The notes under the pieces are model-generated. The model was not told the origin of the DNA. It saw nothing but the letters and a program-made list of their open reading frames with translations, and did not search any database. A DNA stretch of 64,000 nt from Calliopum simillimum (Eukaryota > Arthropoda > Insecta > Diptera > Lauxaniidae), in the NCBI GenBank assembly GCA_951812925.1, contig OX638368.1, positions 67,666,569-67,730,568 of the forward strand, written 5' to 3'. Both the position numbers and the translations under genes were made by a program. This document shows, one piece after another, positions 54,018-64,000 of this stretch. Position 1 is the first letter of the stretch, and every line of letters begins with the position of its first letter.

Positions 54018-55866
54018 CTAAGGTAAGTGTACCGAATTACGGTATATTAAGGTACTCATCACTTTTAGAATGGCTCCTAGCCATACAACTCAATTCTAAG
54101 GCCGGAAATATGATTTTTCATCACAATTTATTTATACGTAGTCGATTGTAAATCAATTTGAGCATCATAATGTTGATATTGTAATAAATTTTTATATTTT
54201 AAGAAACATTGCATTTGAACCTAATTCCGGACTAAAATTTTGCGTTGAACCTAACTCCGTACTTTCGTGCAACATATTCCGTGCTAGCTTAAAATATGAT
54301 ACATTTTCATTATACAACAATCAAAAACGTAAAATCTCTTTTTTTTGTACAGGTTAACATTTATTTAACTTTAATTATGTTCAAATATACTTTTTTTTCT
54401 TTAAGAAACATATATGGGCATATCCGAAAATAATATTTCCTTATATGATCCAGGTTTTAAGAATTTTTTTTTTTTATGTTCAATAACCAAATGTGGTGGA
54501 ATATATTCCTAGACGTGTAAAATGAAACCTTCAATAAGTGAACAAAAAACTTTCGACCCGAGAGGGTGTCAGGAGGTCGTTTTATCTGAAAATTTTGGGC
54601 AAATCGAAATTTCCGATAATGTACGGGAGAGCACATATGTTAGAAGTAGTAGATATGATACGGGGCACCTAACCAAATATTCTGAAGTAAAATTCAAAAA
54701 TATTGCAAGTGGGTCGTGGCGACAGAATGGGTTAAAAAGTTTAAATCACTCATAATGGCCTCATAACAGGCCTTATAAATCTGAAAAAGTTCAAGAAAAT
54801 TCCTTGATAAAAAATAAATCGACTTTGGTTAAAATGTTTTTTAACTAAAGCGCCCCCTGCCGAGTACAAAACGAATAACGCGATTTTTGGCGATATGCGA
54901 TCGAGCACACCTTAGCGACACATACGACAAGATAGCGGGATATCTAACAAATATTATGGAGTAAAATTCAGAAAAAATCGTAAGTGGAGCGTAGCGACAG
55001 AATGGGTTAAAAAGTTTAAATAGCTCAGAGCAGCCGGAAAGGAATTACGTTCACTCACAAAAATATATGCACCTAATGGCGTCATACAGAAAATCGCCGT
55101 TTTTTGGTAAATTATTACTCGTTTTGTCTTGAACTTATTAGAAATCGTTTCTTTAGGTCAATATCAATTAATAATTTCACAAATTTATATTTGAAAACTG
55201 TAATTTACTTCATAAACTTCGATTATATGTAGCCCTTTAACACAAATAATACATAAAAATTTTTGTATAATTGTTCACATTATTTGCAATTATTTAGAGT
55301 TTTTAAAGAGAAAATGTTAGGCCGTAATTACTCCACAAAAGTTTACTTATTTCATGATAAATGAATACTTAGTTTATTTAACACCGATTAATAATTAAAT
55401 TTCGAAAACAAAATGTCTCTTATTTTTCCGAAATAAGTGATTGCCACGAAGTTACGTTCACTCACACAAAGGCCTAAAGAAAATAGCCGTTTTTTGGTAA
55501 AATATTATTCGTTTTATCTTAAATTTATTAGAATCCGTTTTTTAAGGCAACACAAATTAATAAATTTTAATTAAAAATACTTACATGGAATCCTAGAAAC
55601 ACTTACAAAAATTCTGATGTTACCTTATACTTGCACACAACACGCGCGTTCAAAATGACGGTTCGTTGCAACTGATAGTTTGAAGCCTTACTATAAAGTA
55701 ATTAATGAATGTAAAACATTAAATTTATACTTTTAAACATCAATAATAAGTAAGGACTATAGTTTGATTTAAAAATATTCGAAACCGTGCTTGTTTTCTT
55801 ATTTTTCAACAAAATTCAAAAACGTACGGAATTAGGTACTAGCCCGTAATTCGGTAACTTACTTAG
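54018..55866. mobile_element. Inverted-repeat element of 1.85 kb, no transposase
   Basis: CTAAGGTAAGTGTACCGAAT at 54018 and the complement of GCTAAGTAAGTTACCGAATT at 55866 mark the ends. Inside are two direct duplications: GCGACAGAATGGGTTAAAAA near 54720 and 54990, and GTTACGTTCACTCACA near 55046 and 55444, each with about 70-100 related bases. No supported coding frame. Confidence 0.65.
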
Positions 55867-56088
55867 CATTTAATTAACGTACAGCATTTATATTTAATAC
55901 TGTCGCAAAAAACGTAGAACATATTTTTTATATTATATAATTCTGGTCCCACGACGATAATTCTAAGTTGAAGACTTTCTTTTCGGCCCGAAAATTCTTT
56001 GCGCAATTTTTCTATTTTAGGCATAAGATCATTTATTGTTCTAACGCAAACTACAAAATCTCCTTAGACATCTGCTACGAAAGGCCTA

Positions 56089-57356
56089 ACAAAAGTTCGC
56101 TTAGTAGAATTGAAAAAGCTGTATAAAAAATTTTTTAAATTTGCTACTTTATTCTTTCTTTATTCTGTTTGTATTTTTTCAACGTAATCGCCATTTATTT
56201 TGATACATTTTTGAAGTCGATAAATCCATCTTGGAAAACAGTCTTCAAAATCGGCTTTTTGCAGTTTTACAATTTCATCATTAACCGCATTTATCTCCTC
56301 ATTGCTGTTGAAGACTCTACCTCTCACATTTTTTTTTCGAAACAACCAGAAGTCACAAGGCGCTAGATCTGGGGAATAAGGTGCTGGACGAATTTTTTCG
56401 TTGCCTAAAAGCGCAATAAAATAAGTCGTTTTTTCAGCAGTGTGCGCTAGCGCATTATCGTGTTCTAGAAAGTAGTGGTTGGTGTAGCTCTTTTTTTGGC
56501 GTTTTCCCAATAAATTTTGGAAAACTTTTGATAAGCAGGTTTCAGTATGCCACCTAGCAGTAACCGTTTGACTTTTTCTCTGGTCAAGTAAACTGACATC
56601 ATTATCTTGTTGCTGACTTTTGTTGCCCTGCTTTAACAGGTGGATCTGCACCTTCTGGGATCCATACCATGGATTGTTGTTTGGTTTCAGGATCGTACTT
56701 GTAAAACCATGCTTCATCACCTGTTACAATTTTCTTGAAAGGGTTAGACTCTCCGTTTTTGAATTTTTCAAGAAAATACTTAGCAAAACACAAACGCGCC
56801 TCTTTTTGAGCATCACTTAAAATTCTAGGAACCCACCATGCAGATTTCTTCGTGTATCCAAGATATTTTTTTACTATTCGCGGTACAGCCATGGCATTCA
56901 AGCTCAGTTCCTCAGCAATGATTTCCTGGTCAATCTTGGATCTTCGTCAATTTTAGACTTCACCAGCGCTACACTTGCATAATCAGTCGAAGATTTTGGG
57001 AGGCCTTCTCGAGGTTCATCCTCCGCAGAAAAATGACCTGTTTGGAATCTTCGGAACCACTTTGAAATAGTCACGAGCGATGGCGTATTAACTTCAAATG
57101 CTATTTGGCATTCACTAAATATTTCCGCAGGCTTGAGCTTACGTCGAAATCCAAAAAGAATAGCAAACGAATTTCTCGCTGCGATGGCACTGCAATATCT
57201 GCTGATATTGTTTCACGAATTTTACGTTTTCTTCTCACCATTTTGACCGATCTTTCTGAAAATTAAAATGATATATCGTAAGACTATAACAAATGGTACG
57301 CAATTTTTTGATTAACTAAGAATTTATAACATGACACCTATTACGCGAATTTTTGC
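56089..57356 (-). mobile_element. Mariner element, about 1.27 kb
   Basis: Inverted ends (ACAAAAGTTCGC and GCAAAAATTCGC) lie between TA at 56087-56088 and TA at 57357-57358, the mariner target duplication. The transposase gene fills the interior on the minus strand. The TIR pair has several mismatches, so it is an old copy. Confidence 0.8.
56160..57241 (-). pseudogene. Mariner transposase, decayed
   Basis: A DD34D-type catalytic domain is visible: VTGDEAWFYKYDPE (about 56720), LEHDNALAHTAE and APYSPDLAPCDFWLF. The spacing between the last two aspartates is 34 residues, diagnostic of mariner. The N-terminal start ATG (MVRRKRKIRE) is at 57239-57241, with a helix-turn-helix region to about 57000. 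Two main frames overlap at 56602-56720 and stops occur upstream, so no full protein can be made. Confidence 0.8.
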
Positions 57357-57509
57357 TAGGCTCTCCGTATAGTTGGCTTGTATCCAAGCCTGACAAGAGG
57401 GATGGGGTAAGGGGGGATTCCTCCCGGGTCCGAAGTTTTTTGGAGGGCCCGGACTTAAGCAGAAATTAATAAAATTTGTAGTAGTTTTTGCAAGCTTGAA
57501 AAATAGATT

Positions 57510-57812
57510 TTAGAGGCCCTGCATAAACACGATACAAGCACTTGAGAAAAAGCCCGGGCCCGCACAAAGTTTGTGCGCGAAATTTATATTGTTGTTGTTG
57601 TTAATAATTTCTTTTAATTGTTTATTTTCTGCAACATTTGAAATGTATGGTACACGATGATAACGTTTATTTGTGTTAATGTTATTAGAATTTGTTTTAT
57701 TAGTTTTATTTGTTATTTCTGTTGTGATTGTTTTGATTAATTTATTAATTAGAGTTATTGGGAAACTGTTGTTGGTTAGAATTTGTTTAGCTATTTTAAG
57801 GATTTGGTCCAA
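57510..57812 (-). pseudogene. Penelope-like element fragment (linker region)
   Basis: A 100-codon open frame reads ILKIAKQILTNNSFPITLIN, an asparagine-rich run, and KRYHRVPYISNVAENKQL with NNNNINFAH. This region joins RT and endonuclease in Penelope-like elements of insects. RT and endonuclease are absent nearby. The last codons overlap a GC-rich unassigned piece (57480-57560). Confidence 0.55.
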
Positions 57813-58430
57813 AAATGTGTATTGTTACAATCCTTGCTGTTGTATGGATGTATAGAGCTGGTGGTGTATGCTTGCATATGCCTGGTTGTAGCTCGTCGGA
57901 TTGGTATGGGTTATTGCTCTACACACTTTGTTTTTTTCACCATACAGCAAAATGACACAAAAGGAATTCATACACACTAAATTATAATTTCTGAAACCTC
58001 ACATCAAATTCCCAAATGAAATTCAAAACCCTAATTAAACCCAAAAAAAAGAACAAATAATAATCCCCTAAAAGGATCGCAAAGAGTCAGAACGCCTGAT
58101 AGGCAACGATGTCATGTGCCCTAAATATTTCCTTACCCCAACCAAAAGTCAACAATTGAGACCAATTGTCTCCTCAACCCAACCATAAAAGGACTAAGGC
58201 TAGGTCCACTCACATATTATGTAATTGATTTACACTTTATTCATATTTTAAATTCATTGCAAATCTTATTAAAATAATAAAGAACTCATTAGTTGTTTTG
58301 CAAGCACCAGTAAAATAGTTGCCATAGATTACATCGCGCAAGACGGGAAAGTGACCGAAGCCCTTCCCCTCTTGTATAAAAAGAATTAATTATTTTTGCC
58401 TTTTTTTTTTTTTGACTTTCTTTATACTAT
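57813..58430. other. Unassigned stretch
   Basis: No gene or repeat boundary supported. Confidence 0.35.
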
Positions 58431-58437
58431 TCAGTGC

Positions 58438-58466
58438 CTGATGATGACTTAAAATTTAAGTCGAAA
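58438..58466 (+). ncRNA. Hammerhead-ribozyme-like core
   Basis: CTGATGA (58438), an eight-base-pair hairpin (GACTTAAA...TTTAAGTC) and GAAA (58463) reproduce the conserved core order of a hammerhead ribozyme. Penelope-like elements are known to carry such motifs. I could not find a convincing stem I or stem III around it, so the cleavage site is not established and it may be a decayed or chance match. Confidence 0.35.
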
Positions 58467-58779
58467 TATCTCAAAATAAAAAACATAAAAACATATAACT
58501 TTTTGTTTTTATTGATACGGCTGCAGCTCAGCATTTTGCTTAAAGTTAAAAAGAATTAATTAATTTTCCGAGTCTATCAACGACCCAGTGGGTGCAAGTC
58601 AACCCGTTGCACTAAAAAATTGTATCGCTGTGCCTCCGCTGGGACAAACACGCAGCTTCCGTCGTGCAGTCTCAGATAAAATACTGCGAATTCAATCCAA
58701 ATATTATTTTGTACTATATTTGTGGCAAACTACCCCACTGTTGTTAAGGGCAACAATTCTGCACAAGAAAAATAAAAAA
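58467..58779. other. Unassigned stretch
   Basis: No gene or repeat end supported. Confidence 0.35.
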
Positions 58780-58781
58780 TA

Positions 58782-59695
58782 CAGTCTGTTAAATAAGAGC
58801 GTGGTCATTGTTGTGAGAAAATGAAAATACCCATTGCGAAAATTCTTTTTAATATTGATTTATTTGATCGAAAACTTCAATGCAAATACATTAATAGCAG
58901 GTCCAATCACCCCCAGCATCAATTATAGCTTGACATCTTCGCGACATACTTTGAACAAGATTTTGCGCATACTCTTCTGAAAACGACCTCCAAATTTTGT
59001 GAATGCGTCGAACCAGCTGTTTCAAGTTTGTTGGTGGGTGTGGTCCAGGCATGCCTGATGATAGGAAAGGCCCAAAAAGAGGATTCATCAGTGAAGATAA
59101 CGTTGCCCCAGTCACGATCCAAATTGTCTTTGGCCCATTCAAGACGTTTTTGGACATGTTTTTCACTGAGCATCGGTTTTTGCAAAGTACTTCGGTATTT
59201 CACACTATTTGCAATCAAATGATTACGAATAGTTCCGTGGGAGATATTCAAACCTTTTTGGGACAATTTCGAAGCACCTTCACGCAAAGTTAATGTTGGA
59301 TTTTTCGAAAATAGAGCACAGATCAGTTTTTCCTGTTTTTCCGTCACTACACCGACAGACCCGCGATTTGGAAAGTCATCGACATTTTTTACTTCTTTGA
59401 AGCGATTCACCCACTTACTCACAAACTGTTTCGACTTTTGCATATACTTCGCAGCCGCCGCTTGGGTCATTTTGGGACCTTTGGGGTGCAAACACAAAAA
59501 AACGGCTTCAAAGCGCGACGCGTACGCGGTACTCATTTTGGAAAAATGCTGAGAACGCATTGAAAACAGTGGTCAGCTGATTCACTTTCACGAAGCATGA
59601 AGGACAATACTGCCCTCTGTGTGAGAAAAAAAAATTACAGCATTATACTTTACCGATCGCGAGTAATCGTGACCACGCTCTTATTTAACAGACTG
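58782..59695 (-). mobile_element. Tc1-type element, internally deleted
   Basis: Ends CAGTCTGTTAAATAAGAGCG and its complement are inverted, with TA duplicated at 58780-58781 and 59696-59697. The element is 914 bp, shorter than the usual 1.2-1.7 kb. The transposase gene is on the minus strand. Confidence 0.85.
58891..59560 (-). pseudogene. Tc1-type transposase lacking the catalytic centre
   Basis: The DNA-binding half is present: a helix-turn-helix (AAAAKYMQKSKQFVSKWVNR) and a second (ISHGTIRNHLI). Then VIFTDESSF (first catalytic Asp) ends abruptly. The sequence resumes at the last ~45 residues in a shifted frame (TNLKQLVRRIHKIWRSF, then VQSMSRRC). The second and third catalytic residues are missing. 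It may still bind TIRs, a property some deleted transposases keep; that is inference. Confidence 0.8.
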
Positions 59696-59699
59696 TAGA

Positions 59700-60462
59700 A
59701 GCACATAGTTCAATTTCCTATATGTCGAATACTAAATAACTATCTTTGTTGTTACCTTGCCCAAAAACCGGAGATCCGATCAGGAAAATTTTATAAATAA
59801 TTGTTTGCCAGAGCTTGTTAAGCAATTTGAATTTTTCTACGTGCGGAGCGCCTGTCTCCAAAAGCACAGCAATGAAATTTTCCATGGAGTCGACACGTCG
59901 CGGTGGCGCACGTCAAAGTAAAAAAATTACGCCCCATGTATATGCACAATATGACAAATAATACTCTATTAGAGAAAAAAAAAACGTTCAAACTCTGTTC
60001 TTTTGTGCTGTCCAATTTTAATAAAATGTACCTTACCTTTTTGTTTTAACTGCTTCTAATAAGGTATTTTAGTTTTGTTTTTATAAAACATAAATTTTAT
60101 TGGTGGTTTTAAATTAAAACATTAGTTGAATTATTTTTCTGCCAGTTCTAATTTTGCAACGTCTGCTCGCTTTCATATCGATTGCCAAAAGACTTTCGTG
60201 GTTGAAAAATTTTGCTTTCAATGCGTTATCTGCTACGAAGCCTTACACGCATACGAGTGAAGCAACAGCAAGATATCTCTTGCGCAGCGCAAAACAAAAG
60301 TTACGTTTGTTTCAACTGTAAGTTGAACTGAAATAAAATTGAGAATGAGAGTGAGCAAGTCAAATTTGAAACTGTCATCAAAATATGCGTATGTATGCAT
60401 GCACGGACTTTCAGCAATGATCGAAAATAGTAGTCAAAAGAGCGTAACAGTCTTGATACTTA
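59700..60462. other. Unassigned stretch
   Basis: No gene or boundary identified. Confidence 0.35.
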
Positions 60463-61366
60463 CGTCGTTTTCCATTGGGAAATCTAGATTTTGCTTTCAG
60501 ATCAAAAATTTTTGTTGCTGAATGGAACACGAAAACAGAGCAAGTATTTTATTTTTGCTGTAGCGGATGACTGGAACAAATGTTTTGACATATGTAGAAA
60601 CAAATAAGGGTAAAGTAATGAATTTTGAAAATTAAAATAAATAAACAAAGTTTTTTAGAATATAAGAGTGATTCTGACGAATGGTGTCGAAAGTCAAGAA
60701 AATTACTACCCTCAACATTCCTGAATCCTGTTAAGCACAATAGAAATTAGCCGAAAAAATTTAAACAACGATTTCACTTTTTTCGGGTTATATTTTTCTT
60801 TTGTAGATTAATTCCAACCGCCTGAATAAATACAAAAAAAAACTTAGATCTTACATTTTTGCTCAAAAGTTGGTTTTTTCTTCTGTTCCCCGAAATTCAT
60901 GGCATGCGTAACATCAGTTGAACCATCAAAAAACTGAGCGCCTAAGTCAGATAAATAACCTTCATCGTCGTATCACGATGTATCTTTCTCTGGATGTAAA
61001 TGAATGACGGAGCCATTTATGCCAGATGCACTTATGAATAGCAGCAAAACTCAAACCCTTTAAATATTCTTGAAACTTCCAATTTTGTTGCACCTGATAT
61101 TTTATCCAAAAATTGTTACATTCGACTTTTTAAAAAATAATAAATATTTTTCAATTGTCAAAAGATGCTGCCACTTTGGCACTTGCCCTTCATGCTTGTA
61201 ATAGTGTGAGTGCGAGCAAATGAAATCTGAGAAAAAATCTAGATTTGAAAAAATTGATCTGAGATCAAAAAATTTTGCTCTAGATTTCCTAATGGAACGC
61301 AAATTGTAATAGATTTTGATCTAGATCAAAAAAAGATTGCTCTTTTTTACCCAATGGAAAACGACA
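60463..61366. mobile_element. TTA-duplicating inverted-repeat element
   Basis: Ends CGTCGTTTTCCATTGGG and the complement of TGTCGTTTTCCATTGGG with TTA at 60460-60462 and 61367-61369. 904 bases, no coding frame. A TTA duplication suggests PIF/Harbinger-type mobilisation. Confidence 0.65.
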
Positions 61367-61832
61367 TTAATTTTTGTTCTAAAAGCTCATATTCTTGCAC
61401 CACAGTGGGACCACTACTCAAAAATATAGTACAAAACTAGAATTCTTAAGTTAACTTGCAAGATAGGACAATTTCCGGAGTAAAAAGTAAATACTATGGG
61501 CCTTATCGTAAATAAATATTCTCGAGAATTTATACGCTAACTCCCTGGTTTGCAATCGCAAAAAAATTTCGTGGAAAGGGAAAATTCACTGGAAAAATTA
61601 TGTAATCGGCAATAAGTTGGGAGCGAGTTTTTTCACTTTTATTTGTTAAATTTGCTCCTCAACTTTTTGCTAGGGAGTACTAAAGTATAAATGAATAGTT
61701 ATAAATAACGTTTGACAAATTAAAAACTTTAGTACAACAATTTTAAAGCTTATTGAAATAGCTTTCATATGACACTAAAGTTTTTAATATCCACCTAACC
61801 GTTTCCAATTTATACTGGTTCTGCTAAAACTA

Positions 61833-63099
61833 TTGGGTGTACAACTTAAAAACCGGAATTTTTTAGCGAAATTTGATGCTTTATTGTGGAAAAATGTTAC
61901 AATATATTTTATTCAAAGTATTGTCCATTGGAAGCTACAAAATTTCCCCATCTTTAAGGCAATTTATGAATTCCATCCCAAAAAAATTGCGCCGGCTTGG
62001 CGGCTAAAAATGAATCTATCCAATTTTCGATATCTTGAACTTAAGTGAGCGTATTCCTGATAGGGCATTCTGCATCGATCGGAACAAATGGTAGTCTGAT
62101 GGTGCAAGGTCTGGGCGGGTGAGCCAAAACTTCCCATCCACTATTTTCCAAATAGTTTTTCACGGGTCTTGCAACATGCGGCCGAGCGTTGTCATGATGA
62201 AAAATTATTGCGTCGTGTCTGGTCGCATTTTCCGGGCGTTTTTCGATGATGGCACGCTTCAAACGTATTAATTGTGTTCGGTACAGGTCACCTGTGATTG
62301 TCTGGCCCGATTTCAACAACTCATAATATAACGGCCCCTTCTGATCCCACCAAATACACAGCATAACCTTGCCGCCATGGATATTTGGCTTCGAGGTTGA
62401 TTTGGCTGGTTGTCCGGGTTTCACGTATGACTTTTTGCGCTTGGGATTGTCATAATGGATCCATTTTTCATCCCCAGTCACAATCCGATGCAAAAATGAT
62501 TTGTTTTTATAGCGCTCAAGCAGCATTTCAGACATACAGAAGCGCCGTTCAACGTCTCTCGGCTTCAACTCATAGGGGACCCAATTACCTTGCTTCTGAA
62601 TGTATCCGGCGGCTTTTAAACGTTTCGAAATGGCTTGCTGAGTCACTCCTAACAATTTGGCAAGCTCGTCTTGTGTTTGACACGAATCCTCATCGAGTAG
62701 CTTCTCTAATTCTTCGTCTTCATACTTTTTTGGCTGTCCAGGGCGTTCTTTGTCTTTGATGTCAAAATCGGCACTTTTGAAGCGTTTAAACCATTCAAAA
62801 CACTGTGTTTTTCCTAAAGCATCGTCGCCATAAACTTCTACAAGCAAACTATGACTTTCCGCAGCAGTTTTCTTTGCAAGACAATGACCCAACAGAACCT
62901 CCCGCAAATGCTGTCTTTTTCTCGAATTTTCGAAGTTATTCATCGTGAAAAATAATAATGATGCACACAAGATAAAATTGTTTTGTTGACAGCTGTCAAA
63001 TGTACCTTCAAATGACATATATATAAAGTTCGAGCTTTCACGATATTTGTTAGTACAGACATCCACCTTAAAATTCCAGTTTTTAAGTTGTACACCCAA
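61833..63099 (-). mobile_element. Mariner element, 1,267 bp
   Basis: Inverted ends TTGGGTGTACAACTTAAAAA at 61833 and the complement at 63099, with TA at 61831-61832 and 63100-63101. Length and ends are those of a complete mariner. The transposase is on the minus strand. The TIR start TTGGGT resembles the mellifera/rosa-type mariner group; the assignment is uncertain. Confidence 0.9.
61909..62943 (-). pseudogene. Mariner transposase, nearly complete
   Basis: From ATG 62941-62943 the frame is open for 300 codons. It has helix-turn-helix motifs (GKTQCFEWFKRFKSADFDI; LAKLLGVTQQAISKRLKAAG), WVPYEL, catalytic IVTGDEKWIHYDN and FHHDNARPHVA. Before the third catalytic Asp about 10 bases are lost (HPPRP where HPPYSPD is expected). 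The frame shifts and is then partly regained, so DLAPSDYHLF lies in another frame near 62130. A further stop occurs near 61940. Loss of the YSPD segment makes it inactive. Confidence 0.88.
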
Positions 63100-63282
63100 T
63101 ACTTTTCACTTAAATTTTTTTTTTTTTTTTGCAATTTTTTGGTGCAATCTCTTGATTTTTGAAATCCACAAAAATGATTAAAAGACATTTTTTACTTTGA
63201 AAAGCAAAGCATTAATTTAAATTTCACTGCTGCAATTGCTTCTTTTTCTTCTTTTGCAATTGCCGTTTCTTGTTTATATCCA

Positions 63283-63520
63283 GTGGAAAATGGAAAAAAA
63301 TGTCAACGATTTATGGAAAAAAGCGTTGCCACATGTTTTTTATTGTGCAAAATGTCTACGAAATTGGAAAAAATCAGGGTTCAGATTGGTTGTTTGCGCA
63401 AAATGTCAAAGATATGGGAAAGACTTAGCGTTGCCAGATGATGTTTTTGTGTAAAATGTCAACGCTCTTGGAAAAACACAGCGTTGCAAACTGGTTATTT
63501 CAGAAAATGTCAACGATAGT
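63283..63520 (+). repeat. Minisatellite, about 51 bp units
   Basis: AAAATGTCAACGA recurs about every 51 bases (63297, 63348, 63401, 63454, 63504), with GGAAAAA and GCGTTGCCA in between. Four to five diverged copies. No coding meaning. Confidence 0.75.
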
Positions 63521-63649
63521 AAAATAAGAAAAGTATCCCTGCAGGAAGGGGAGTTTCCATTCATGAAATATTCACTACTTCCAGTGCTCCTTCTCCGGGA
63601 GGGAGAGAATGGAACTCCCTTCAGATTTACGATAAGGCCCTATATTAAC

Positions 63650-64000
63650 AAAAATTCACCATACATAAATACAATAAAATAAATCAAAAAAGATTTTTTT
63701 TTTTAAAATCCAAGCAACCTTGCCAATTACAGTATCACTGAATTTTAACATTTTATTTATTAGATTTTTTCTGTATTTATTTTATGGTGTATTGGTTGGT
63801 TGGTTAGAATGAAAATTTAAAATTCTTCCTGAAGATATCGGTTTCGTGTACCAGTCAAATTCTAATTTGTTATTGTTCCTAATTATGCGCATATCAAGAT
63901 ATGCTACTGAGTTGTCTTTTTCTGTCTCTACAGTAAACTGTAGTTTTTGATGATAAGTTCATCTCGTCTAAAATGATTGGTATGTCATTCTGGTTCACAA
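63650..64000. other. Unassigned right edge
   Basis: A/T-rich sequence with a short TTGGTTGGTTGG run; no gene or repeat end supported. Confidence 0.35.

Larger units (their letters stand above)
61497..63645. repeat. Inverted-repeat element containing a mariner
   Basis: GGGCCTTATCGTAAAT begins near 61498 and its complement ends near 63639, with TAT on both sides. The first 180 bases recur at 7126. A mariner (61833-63099) lies inside, and a minisatellite (63283-63520) near the right end. No gene of its own. The right arm shares only the outermost 18 bases with the left. Confidence 0.55.

Noticed and set aside
57400..57560. GC-rich CCCGGG/GGGCCC phrases suggesting another terminal inverted repeat
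   Set aside because: The two candidate ends do not align beyond short GC blocks and no target duplication is visible.
1..64000. tRNA, rRNA and other structured RNA genes
   Set aside because: No tRNA box A/box B pair with cloverleaf or rRNA segment was recognised by reading; a tRNAscan or Rfam run would be needed to exclude them fully.

Overview
The window looks like a piece of nuclear genome from a higher fly (Diptera, Brachycera; a tephritid-type fruit fly is plausible but not proven). It is AT-rich and has no bacterial-style gene organisation. It carries the mobile-element mix typical of flies: BEL/Pao, Ty3/gypsy, R1, LOA and RTE retrotransposons, Penelope-like elements, mariner/Tc1, pogo-like, hAT, PIF/Harbinger-type elements, and a DINE-1/mini-me style repeat. 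I see no intact ordinary host gene, no rRNA or tRNA gene and no CRISPR array. The window is best described as a nested transposable-element cluster, probably heterochromatic or intergenic.

Layout. 1-4409: 3' part of a + strand BEL/Pao element with a frameshifted pol, an intact extra ORF and its 3' LTR. 4417-5266: a long foldback hairpin. 7952-10720: a decayed Penelope-like element (- strand), split by a 1.77 kb PIF/Harbinger-type element (8739-10508) that carries an RTE tail. About 10740-18080: an R1-type LINE fragment (- strand), split by a complete gypsy-type element (11205-17436) with identical LTRs and a TATA target duplication. 18085-21396: a CR1/L2-like LINE with one frameshift. 21398-26385: a LOA-clade LINE with intact ORF1 and broken ORF2. 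26700-27360: a Myb/SANT (zeste-like) pseudogene. 27761-40867: a small TTA-duplicating MITE split by a 12.6 kb Ty3/gypsy element with unusually long 3.03 kb LTRs.

The right third is mostly DNA transposons and structured repeats: a 1.2 kb foldback (41317-42510), a tandem array ending in a mini-me/DINE-1-like tail (42583-43495), a hAT element containing further inverted-repeat elements (43867-46149), a pogo-like element (47157-48392), another foldback (48611-49535), an RTE 5' half (50419-51890), tandem repeats (52397-53360), a 1.85 kb inverted-repeat element (54018-55866), a mariner (56089-57356), a Penelope fragment, an internally deleted Tc1 element (58782-59695), a TTA MITE (60463-61366), and a second mariner (61833-63099) inside another inverted-repeat element.

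Insertion order can be read from target duplications: gypsy into R1; the 3 kb-LTR gypsy into a MITE; a Harbinger-type element into Penelope; hAT into a short unknown reading frame; mariner into a MITE. The two gypsy-type elements are the youngest large insertions. Both have a long pol frame and a recognisable -1 frameshift heptamer at gag-pol, yet each has one in-frame stop in gag. The most unusual observations are the BEL third ORF (zinc knuckles plus a protease-like domain, behind a candidate splice acceptor), the duplicated primer-binding site next to 3 kb LTRs, the eight-copy GGGGCTAGTGTGGACA repeat, and the several long hairpins that could feed small-RNA pathways.
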